Positions 59,322 to 64,000 of a stretch of DNA of 64,000 nt are shown here, piece by piece. Source of the DNA: Candidatus Leptofilum proximum (GTDB lineage: Bacteria > Chloroflexota > Anaerolineae > Promineifilales > Promineifilaceae); NCBI GenBank assembly GCA_016710325.1, contig JADJXK010000001.1, positions 1,488,001 through 1,552,000 of the forward strand. Direction: 5' to 3'. Every line of letters starts with the position of its first letter. The stretch's first letter is position 1. The translations under genes were made by a program, and so were the position numbers. Below the pieces are notes generated by a model. That model was not told where the DNA came from and did not search any database. It saw only the letters and a list, made by a program, of their open reading frames with translations.

Positions 59322-59357
59322 TTGGCAGATGGCTGTCAAGGGGCTTTATGCTACAAT
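59322..59357 (+). promoter_or_regulatory. Putative promoter TTGGCA-N24-TACAAT
   Basis: TTGGCA, 17 bp, then TTTATGCTACAAT, the same elements at the same distance as at 361. It lies 7 bp before the ATG of the zinc-ribbon gene, so the transcript would be nearly leaderless. Confidence 0.45.
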
Positions 59358-59363
59358 CAAAAC

Positions 59364-60062
59364 ATGACACAAGTTCACCAACTGTTTCAACTACAAAAGC
59401 TGGACACCGAAATTGACGACAAGAAAAAGCGCCTGGGAGATGTGCTCAGAGCGCAAAAGGAACCTCCGGCACTGGTGGCGGCGCGCCAGCGGGCGGAAAC
59501 GGCCGCTGCAGAACTGCAAAAATGGCAGGCCCAACACCAGAATCTGACACTGGAAGTGGGCAGCGTCACAACCAAGGCCAAAAATTCCGAGAGCCGACTG
59601 TACTCGGGCAAGGTGACCAACACCAAGGAACTGGCGGATTTGCAGCAGGAGATTGACTCGCTGGGGCGGCGCAAGGCGGTTCTGGAGGACGAGGTGCTGG
59701 AAGCGTTGGTGATGGTGGAGGATGCCCAAACGGAGAAAACGGCCGCAGACGAAGCCCTGGCCACCGCCGCCGCGCAGTGGGAAAAAACCAGCGCCCACCT
59801 CAAAACCGAGCAAAACGAACTGGCCCTCAACCTGCACAAGCTAATGCAGACGCGCCAGAACAAAGCCGCGGCCATCGATGCTGCTTCCCTGGAGGAGTAT
59901 GATCAGCTGCGCAAGCAAAAGCACGGCCTGGCGGTGGTCGGGCTGCAGGTAAACATGTGCCTGGGCTGCCGCACGACCGTGTCGGCCAACAAGGTGAAAG
60001 AGGTTGACGAGGGGCTTAAGGTGTACTGCGGCGGCTGCGGCCGTTTACTGGCTGCACTGTGA
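59364..60062 (+). CDS. Coiled-coil protein with C4 zinc ribbon
   Basis: 232 aa from the ATG at 59364; the longer open frame lies over the promoter and is rejected. Residues 5-190 are a long coiled coil (LQKLDTEIDDKKKRLGDVL, LQQEIDSLGRRKAVLEDEVL). The C-terminal ribbon has Cys199, Cys202, Cys222 and Cys225 (MCLGCRTTVS, VYCGGCGRLL). This is the zf-RING_7/CT398-type family found in nearly all bacteria and thought to handle nucleic acids or act near RNA metabolism; exact role unknown. No ribosome site is seen between the putative promoter and ATG. Confidence 0.88.
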   Translation: MTQVHQLFQLQKLDTEIDDKKKRLGDVLRAQKEPPALVAARQRAETAAAELQKWQAQHQNLTLEVGSVTTKAKNSESRLYSGKVTNTKELADLQQEIDSLGRRKAVLEDEVLEALVMVEDAQTEKTAADEALATAAAQWEKTSAHLKTEQNELALNLHKLMQTRQNKAAAIDAASLEEYDQLRKQKHGLAVVGLQVNMCLGCRTTVSANKVKEVDEGLKVYCGGCGRLLAAL

Positions 60063-60178
60063 GCCTGGAAAAACAAACTTAACAATTCTTAAGCTTTTTG
60101 CTTGGGTCAAATTCGGACTTGTGTCCCATTTTTGATTCGTGATACTATTTGTATCGTAGGCTAACCGTGGTACGGCCG

Positions 60179-60208
60179 TATCGCCAACCGCCTGACATGA
60201 CATATAAT
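60179..60208 (+). promoter_or_regulatory. Putative promoter TATCGCC-N17-TATAAT
   Basis: TATAAT at 60203-60208 is preceded by CA and, 17 bp up, by TATCGCC. The same three elements with the same spacing occur at 62922-62951. A second candidate is TTGTGT-N18-TACTAT further up (60119-60148). Confidence 0.4.
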
Positions 60209-60248
60209 TGACTCAATGCCACTTTTTGAAAGGAGTTTTCATCGACCT

Positions 60249-61331
60249 ATGAGCCGATTTTTACGCTGGAGCCTGCCCCTTTTGGTGATTTTTGTTGCTG
60301 TTTTTGCCTGGCCGGAAACGGCCGCTGCGGCCAAGTGCTTCGTCCAATCCGACGAAATTGGTCACGTGTGTGATGCCGAGCCGCCCCAGCCGGTTTTCTC
60401 CAAACCCCAGCCTTTTTACGACAGCATCTTACCCTCGCAAACTTATGCCCGCCTGCATGACAACATCAACGTTTATGCCGGTCCCAGCAGCGGCAGCGGC
60501 ATTGTGCGCAACGTGGGTGATGGCTTTTTGTTTGCCACCATTCAAGGCGCAATGGAAGGTGAAGGCACGCTGTGGTACATCATCAACTACGGGGAATATG
60601 TGCGGGCTTCGGATTTGACGCTGACGGAAGCGTCTGATTTTACGGGCATTGAAATTAAGTCGCAGCCGGAACGGCCGTTTGGCTGGATGATCGTGGACTA
60701 CTGGTACAGCAACGAACCGGGCGCCGAACCTGCGCCAGGAAACGTTAAGCTGCCCCGTTACACCTTCTTCGAAGTGTACGACGCCGTCACCGCCGACGAT
60801 GGCTGGATCTGGTACAACATCGGCGGCGGGCGCTGGATGCGCCAGACCTACGTCAGCCTGATTGATTTGAATCCCCGGCCCGAGGGTGTTGGCCCCAATG
60901 AATTTTGGGTGGAAATTGACCTGTACGAGCAAAGCGTGGCAGCCTACATTGGTGATCGCATGGTGTTTGCCAGCCTGGTTTCCAGCGGCTTAAACCGGTG
61001 GCCCACACATGAAGGTTTGTTCCAGGTGTGGGAGCGCCATCTGAAGACCAAAATGTCGGGCGCTGAGGGCAAAATCGACTACTACTTCATTGAGGACGTG
61101 CCGCACACGATGTATTTTGATAACGACATCGCCCTGCACGGCGCCTTCTGGCATGATCGGTTTGGCTACAAACACAGTCATGGCTGCGTGAATATGCCCC
61201 CGCGTGATGCGGAATGGATCTTCAACTGGTCCGCCGGTGCGCCCAACGATTTATGGGTGTGGGTCCACACCTCGGACCCCAACCACTACTTTGACCGCTA
61301 CGATCCGGTAACCTCGTTTAGCGGGCCGTAG
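60249..61331 (+). CDS. L,D-transpeptidase (YkuD) with SH3-like region
   Basis: 360 aa from the ATG at 60249, with GAAAGGAG 13 bp upstream; an ATG at 60216 would give a nearly leaderless product of 371 aa. A signal peptide (WSLPLLVIFVAVFAWP, cut near TAAAA) is followed by an SH3-like region (about 70-130, NINVYAGPSSGSGIV) and the YkuD domain (about 215-345): WVEIDLYEQSVAAYIGDRMV and the active site with His297 and SHGCVNM (Ser310, His311, Cys313). It forms 3-3 cross-links or anchors proteins in peptidoglycan, outside the membrane. Ends before a strong terminator. Confidence 0.93.
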   Translation: MSRFLRWSLPLLVIFVAVFAWPETAAAAKCFVQSDEIGHVCDAEPPQPVFSKPQPFYDSILPSQTYARLHDNINVYAGPSSGSGIVRNVGDGFLFATIQGAMEGEGTLWYIINYGEYVRASDLTLTEASDFTGIEIKSQPERPFGWMIVDYWYSNEPGAEPAPGNVKLPRYTFFEVYDAVTADDGWIWYNIGGGRWMRQTYVSLIDLNPRPEGVGPNEFWVEIDLYEQSVAAYIGDRMVFASLVSSGLNRWPTHEGLFQVWERHLKTKMSGAEGKIDYYFIEDVPHTMYFDNDIALHGAFWHDRFGYKHSHGCVNMPPRDAEWIFNWSAGAPNDLWVWVHTSDPNHYFDRYDPVTSFSGP

Positions 61332-61356
61332 CTCCCAACCCTACCCCAAAAAATTC

Positions 61357-61388
61357 AAAGACCCTGGGCAGTTGGCCCAGGGTCTTTT
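61357..61388 (+). terminator. Rho-independent terminator
   Basis: AAAGACCCTGGGC pairs perfectly with GCCCAGGGTCTTT (13 bp, 5-base loop), ending in TTTTT. It lies 25 bp beyond the transpeptidase stop. Confidence 0.93.
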
Positions 61389-61407
61389 TATGTGGGTGAA
61401 AGTGGAG

Positions 61408-61465
61408 GAGTGAACATCCTCAGATGCGAGCTGATAGCCTCGTTCGCATCTGAGGATGCTCACTC
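61408..61465. repeat. 22-bp inverted repeat
   Basis: Left arm GAGTGAACATCCTCAGATGC plus GA, 14-base centre, right arm with a single mismatch. It lies between the transpeptidase terminator and the end of the convergent DsrE-like gene. It has no T-run, so it may be a mobile palindromic unit rather than a terminator. Confidence 0.75.
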
Positions 61466-61484
61466 CGCGATTGTTAGCTGCTGG

Positions 61485-61850
61485 TTACAGGGTGATGACC
61501 TGATCCGGCGGGTTGCCTGCCAGGGCACCGTACAGGTCGGGGAAGCAGCCGACCATAACGCCGTCCACCGTGCCGGAGGGCTTACAGTTGCCCGCTTCGC
61601 CTTCGGCCAGGCCGCGCTCCAGGGCGCATTGGTCACACATCATCAGCATCATGCCGGTGTCGGCGGCAACCTTGGCCAGCCGCTCGCCGATGGGATCGCC
61701 CTGGCGCAGGACGTAGTTATTGTCGTCAAAAAAGAACATACCGATGACATCAACGCCGTGGGTTCCAGCTTCGAGTTGGGGCAGGATCATCTTGCCCAGC
61801 TTGTAGCTGGCAGTATGGCCAGAGGTGGCAAACACATACGCAACTTTCAT
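61485..61850 (-). CDS. DsrE-family (sulfur-relay-like) protein
   Basis: 121 aa. The Rossmann-like DsrE fold is suggested by VAYVFATSGHTASYKLGKMI at the start, VDVIGMFFFDDNNYVLRQGD and the cysteine-bearing MMCDQCALERGL (near residues 70-81), with a last cysteine in MVGCFPDLYGAL. The family binds sulfur on a cysteine or acts in redox handling; I recall related proteins as SaoD, but this is not certain. AAAGGAG lies 7 bp before the ATG. Transcribed with its own promoter. Confidence 0.75.
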   Translation of the reverse strand: MKVAYVFATSGHTASYKLGKMILPQLEAGTHGVDVIGMFFFDDNNYVLRQGDPIGERLAKVAADTGMMLMMCDQCALERGLAEGEAGNCKPSGTVDGVMVGCFPDLYGALAGNPPDQVITL

Positions 61851-61916
61851 GAATACACTCCTTTCAGTTGGCTAAAACAGATTGTTGAATCGGGGTTGAT
61901 AGAACTGCTGGACGTT

Positions 61917-61945
61917 ATTGTAACGAAAAGGGCCGGGATTGGCAG
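61917..61945 (-). promoter_or_regulatory. Putative promoter CTGCCA-N17-TACAAT
   Basis: On the minus strand CTGCCA, 17 bp, TACAAT, about 67 bp ahead of the DsrE-like start. Matches to the sigma-A consensus: 4 of 6 and 5 of 6. It lies in the 100-bp gap after the HAD gene. Confidence 0.5.
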
Positions 61946-61951
61946 GTAGCC

Positions 61952-62605
61952 TTATGCCAGATCCAGGAAGGTCAGTAGATCGGCAGGGTGATGCAGCAGG
62001 GTGTGGGCGCCTGCGGCCGTTAGCTCTGCTGCGGAACCATAGCCCCAGGTAACACCAACGGCCGTCACATTGTTGGCCTTTGCTCCCAAGACGTCATGCT
62101 CGCGGTCGCCAATCATGAGGGTTTGGGCGGGGTCGAGGGCTTCTTGCTGGAGAATGTGGTGGATGAGCTCGTTTTTGTGGGTGAGACGGCCGTCCATCTC
62201 GCTGCCATACACTACCAAAAAATAATGCGCCAGGTCAAAATGTTCCGCAATTTGCCGGGCAAAGACGGCCGGTTTGGAAGTGGCGATAAACAGGCGCAGA
62301 CCGGCGGCCTGCACCGTTTGCAAAACCTGCGGGATGGCCGGGTAGGGTGTGTTTTCGAAGAGGCCGATGGTGCCAAAGCGCTCGCGGAACAGGCGCAGGG
62401 CTTCTATGGGCAGCTGCGGATCGGTGGTTTGCAGCAGGGTGGCAAACGTCTCTTGCAGCGGCGGACCAATGCACCAGTCGAGGGAGGCGTCGGGGGGATA
62501 CGGCCGTTCCATCTTCGCCAGCGCATACCGGATCGATTCGGTAATGCCCACTTTTGGGTCGGTGAGGGTACCGTCCAGATCAAAAAGCAGATTGGAAAAT
62601 ATCAT
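61952..62605 (-). CDS. HAD-superfamily phosphatase, phosphoglycolate-phosphatase-like
   Basis: 217 aa from the ATG at 62605. Motif I FDLDGTLTD (Asp9, Asp11), motif II ATSKP, motif III Lys region (RLTHKNELI), motif IV IGDREHDVLGAKANN. The cap domain is the four-helix type of the PGP/5'-nucleotidase group. It should dephosphorylate a small phosphate ester such as phosphoglycolate. No ribosome site is visible before the ATG. Same strand as the DsrE-like gene, 100 bp upstream of it. Confidence 0.9.
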   Translation of the reverse strand: MIFSNLLFDLDGTLTDPKVGITESIRYALAKMERPYPPDASLDWCIGPPLQETFATLLQTTDPQLPIEALRLFRERFGTIGLFENTPYPAIPQVLQTVQAAGLRLFIATSKPAVFARQIAEHFDLAHYFLVVYGSEMDGRLTHKNELIHHILQQEALDPAQTLMIGDREHDVLGAKANNVTAVGVTWGYGSAAELTAAGAHTLLHHPADLLTFLDLA

Positions 62606-62992
62606 GTTAACTTTCGAAGTCGACGGCAACGGCCGTTTCTGTACAATCTGCCTTATCTTTCAGCTTAAACATGACTACGTGGGTAAACATCCTTTCACTC
62701 CTGTCTGCTCGATTTGGCTCCGATTAGACCGCCTGGCGGAAAAATGTCAAGCACCTTTTTATAGCAGTTAGCTAAACAGATTGTCTCTTAATTGTCACGC
62801 AAAGGCGCAAAGAAAAAAAACTTGGCGTCTTTGCGTGCATTAAGTAATCTGCCCCACAAGTTGCTCGTGCACCTTTTTGCCGCTTGGGCCACAATTCGAC
62901 CCCAAAAGCCACCAAAATGCCTATCGCCATCGGCCGCAAAAAGCATATAATTTCCCGTTTTGCGCTAAAAATTTGTTGAGAGTGATTGCACT
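62606..62992. other. Divergent intergenic region, HAD to MFS
   Basis: 387 bp. It holds one HIP palindrome (62628), a fold-back of CGCAAAGGCGCAAAG with CTTGGCGTCTTTGCG around an A-run (near 62799-62838), and the promoter-like elements at 62922. No gene seen. Confidence 0.6.
62922..62951 (+). promoter_or_regulatory. Putative promoter TATCGCC-N17-TATAAT
   Basis: Same heptamer, same 17-bp spacing and same CATATAATT context as at 60179. It would drive the MFS gene, with a 35-base leader. Confidence 0.45.
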
Positions 62993-64000
62993 ATGACTGC
63001 TTTAACACGTGCGCCGGTGAAACGGCCGTTACCCGCCGAACACCGCGCCAATTTTATTCATCTTTACCTGGATATTGCCTGGTTTGGCATCCTCAATGGC
63101 AGCGCCATTTCCTTTATGACCATCTTTGCCACCCGGCAGGGAGCCGATGGCTTCCAGCTTGGGCTGCTCAGCGCCGCCCCGGCCATAATAAGCCTGATGG
63201 TGACGCTGCCCGCCGGGCAGTGGCTGCAAAGCCGCTCGCTGAGCCGGGCGGTCTTTTGGACCTCTTTGGGGCATCGGTTAGTTTATCTACCGATGATCTT
63301 TCTGCCGCTGGTGGGCACTGGTCAGTTCCAGGTGTGGGCGCTGGTTGGGCTGGTGCTGCTCATGAGCCTGCCCGGCACGGTGCTGGCGGTGGGCTTTAAC
63401 GCCATGTTTGCCGCGGCAGTGCCGCCAGAGTGGCGCAGCTACGTCACCGGGCGGCGCAACGCGCTGCTGGCCGTCACCTTCATGGTGGCCTCGATTATTT
63501 GTGGGCAGCTGCTAGACCTGCTGCCGTTCCCGCTGGGCTACCAGGTGGTGTTTGCCATTGGCTTGTTTGGCGGGATGATGAGCAGTTTGCACTTGTGGTT
63601 TATACGGCCGTTACAAACCACCCCCTACCAAAACGGCCAGGCGCTGGGCGACATTGCCCGCCCCGGTGTGGTGCGCTCAATCGGGGATGGCTACGGCGCG
63701 GGAACCGGCCTGCGTTTTCTGACGCGGGCCCGTTTACAGACGATTATCCGCCCGCAGGTGCTTGCCGGGCCATTTGGGCCGATTGTGGGGCTGTTGTTCA
63801 TCTTTCACCTGGCCCAGTACCTGGCCATTCCGATCTTCCCGCTGTACTGGGTCAACACGCTGCACCTCACGGATTCGGAAATCAGCCTGGGCAATGCGGT
63901 GTTTTACGCCACCGTGCTGATCGGCTCCACGCAGCTGACGCGGGTGACCAACCGCTTCCACCACAAAGGTGTGTTTGTTCTGGGCATGATCACCATGAGC
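62993..64000 (+). CDS. MFS transporter, cut by window edge
   Basis: The first 336 codons of a membrane protein that runs off the right edge. At least eight hydrophobic segments are visible (ISFMTIFATR, LVYLPMIFLPLVGTG, VWALVGLVLLMSLPGTVLAV, LLAVTFMVASIICGQLLDLL, YQVVFAIGLFGGMMSS, PIVGLLFIFHLAQYL). The segment GRRNALLAVTFMV after PPEWRSYVT resembles the loop before TM5 in major facilitator proteins of Chloroflexota. It exchanges a small molecule across the inner membrane; substrate unknown. ATG with a weak GAGAGTG about 9 bp upstream. Confidence 0.85.
   Translation, partial: MTALTRAPVKRPLPAEHRANFIHLYLDIAWFGILNGSAISFMTIFATRQGADGFQLGLLSAAPAIISLMVTLPAGQWLQSRSLSRAVFWTSLGHRLVYLPMIFLPLVGTGQFQVWALVGLVLLMSLPGTVLAVGFNAMFAAAVPPEWRSYVTGRRNALLAVTFMVASIICGQLLDLLPFPLGYQVVFAIGLFGGMMSSLHLWFIRPLQTTPYQNGQALGDIARPGVVRSIGDGYGAGTGLRFLTRARLQTIIRPQVLAGPFGPIVGLLFIFHLAQYLAIPIFPLYWVNTLHLTDSEISLGNAVFYATVLIGSTQLTRVTNRFHHKGVFVLGMITMS

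Larger units (their letters stand above)
324..63612. repeat. Dispersed highly iterated palindrome ACGGCCGT (HIP-like)
   Basis: The 8-base palindrome ACGGCCGT occurs about 100 times by hand count across the window, for example near 324, 371, 8215, 12588, 17298, 25647, 31823, 46845, 49820, 55110, 60171 and 63019. The commonest flanks extend it to AACGGCCGTT and often to GGAAACGGCCGTTTCC-like forms. One-mismatch relatives (AGCGGCCGTT, AACGGCCGCT) are also common. It sits in coding DNA in all three frames, where it gives NGR, TAV and ERP(F/L) tripeptides, and between genes. With independent bases at roughly 57 percent GC one or two copies would be expected. The pattern resembles the HIP1 palindrome of cyanobacteria; function unknown. 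Confidence 0.9.

Noticed and set aside
59133..59363. Extension of the zinc-ribbon protein to an upstream start
   Set aside because: It overlaps the divergent FemAB gene and the TTGGCA/TACAAT promoter elements.
61392..61949. Plus-strand open frame opposite the DsrE-like gene
   Set aside because: It crosses the hairpin and the minus-strand promoter; composition is not protein-like.
1..64000. tRNA, rRNA or riboswitch genes
   Set aside because: I looked through the gaps and found no cloverleaf or known riboswitch pattern; short or degenerate RNAs could still be missed.

Overview
The window reads as a chromosomal segment of a filamentous-type member of the Chloroflexota (an Anaerolineae/Caldilineae/Ardenticatenia-like lineage is my inference). 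The reasons are high-GC coding sequence, many STAND-type signalling ATPases, CHAT proteases, beta-propeller membrane proteins, a secreted protein with a Thr/Pro linker ending in YLPLVIR, and ECF sigma/anti-sigma pairs. No rRNA, tRNA, CRISPR array or replication origin was seen. The most striking global property is an 8-base palindrome, ACGGCCGT (often extended to AACGGCCGTT). I count roughly 100 copies by eye, inside and between genes, against one or two expected from base composition. It behaves like the HIP1 palindrome of cyanobacteria.

Layout. 0-6 kb: an edge-truncated acetyltransferase, then a small unknown gene and a 1634-aa CHAT protease/effector-associated/NB-ARC/TPR protein. 6-12 kb: aminoglycoside-phosphotransferase-like kinase and O-methyltransferase, a divergent DrrAB-like ABC exporter, an AhpD-like protein, an unknown membrane protein and a SixA-like phosphatase. 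12-19 kb: a two-gene operon made of an ATPase with a winged-helix DNA-binding tail and a giant membrane protein with an outside beta-propeller and an inside ATPase of the same type. 19-25 kb: an NAD(P) oxidoreductase, a MalT-like LuxR regulator, a small conserved protein and two tandem quinone-oxidoreductase-like enzymes. 25-33 kb: an intact IS701-family element with inverted repeats and CTAG target duplication, a secreted propeller-like protein, a second APH-like kinase and an XRE/NB-ARC/TPR regulator.

33-37 kb holds a NACHT NTPase gene cut cleanly by a 629-bp IS200/IS605-type element; removing the element restores about 1030 codons in frame. 37-42 kb (minus strand): ECF sigma, propeller anti-sigma and a UvrD-like helicase, plus a stray helicase fragment. 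42-52 kb (minus strand) is the best candidate for an undescribed system: sigma factor, zinc-finger/transthyretin-like adaptor, TPR-CHAT protease, membrane-anchored subtilase, an unknown membrane protein, a DUF2277 protein and a PEP/pyruvate-binding protein. The sigma plus TPR-CHAT pairing recalls the Csx29/RpoE part of type III-E CRISPR, here without cas genes. 52-64 kb is mostly housekeeping: acetylxylan esterase, chorismate synthase, receiver protein, isocitrate/isopropylmalate dehydrogenase, two tandem FemAB transferases, zinc-ribbon coiled-coil protein, L,D-transpeptidase, DsrE-like protein, HAD phosphatase and an edge-truncated MFS transporter.

Several families of short-word repeats (GTAATCGGT-type, GGTGACA-type, CGTGAAA-type, GGAGATTG-type) sit between genes and have also entered reading frames without breaking them (CHAT protein, helicase, XRE regulator). 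Six STAND-like NTPases in 37 kb and two CHAT proteases suggest a region concerned with sensing, conflict or programmed responses.
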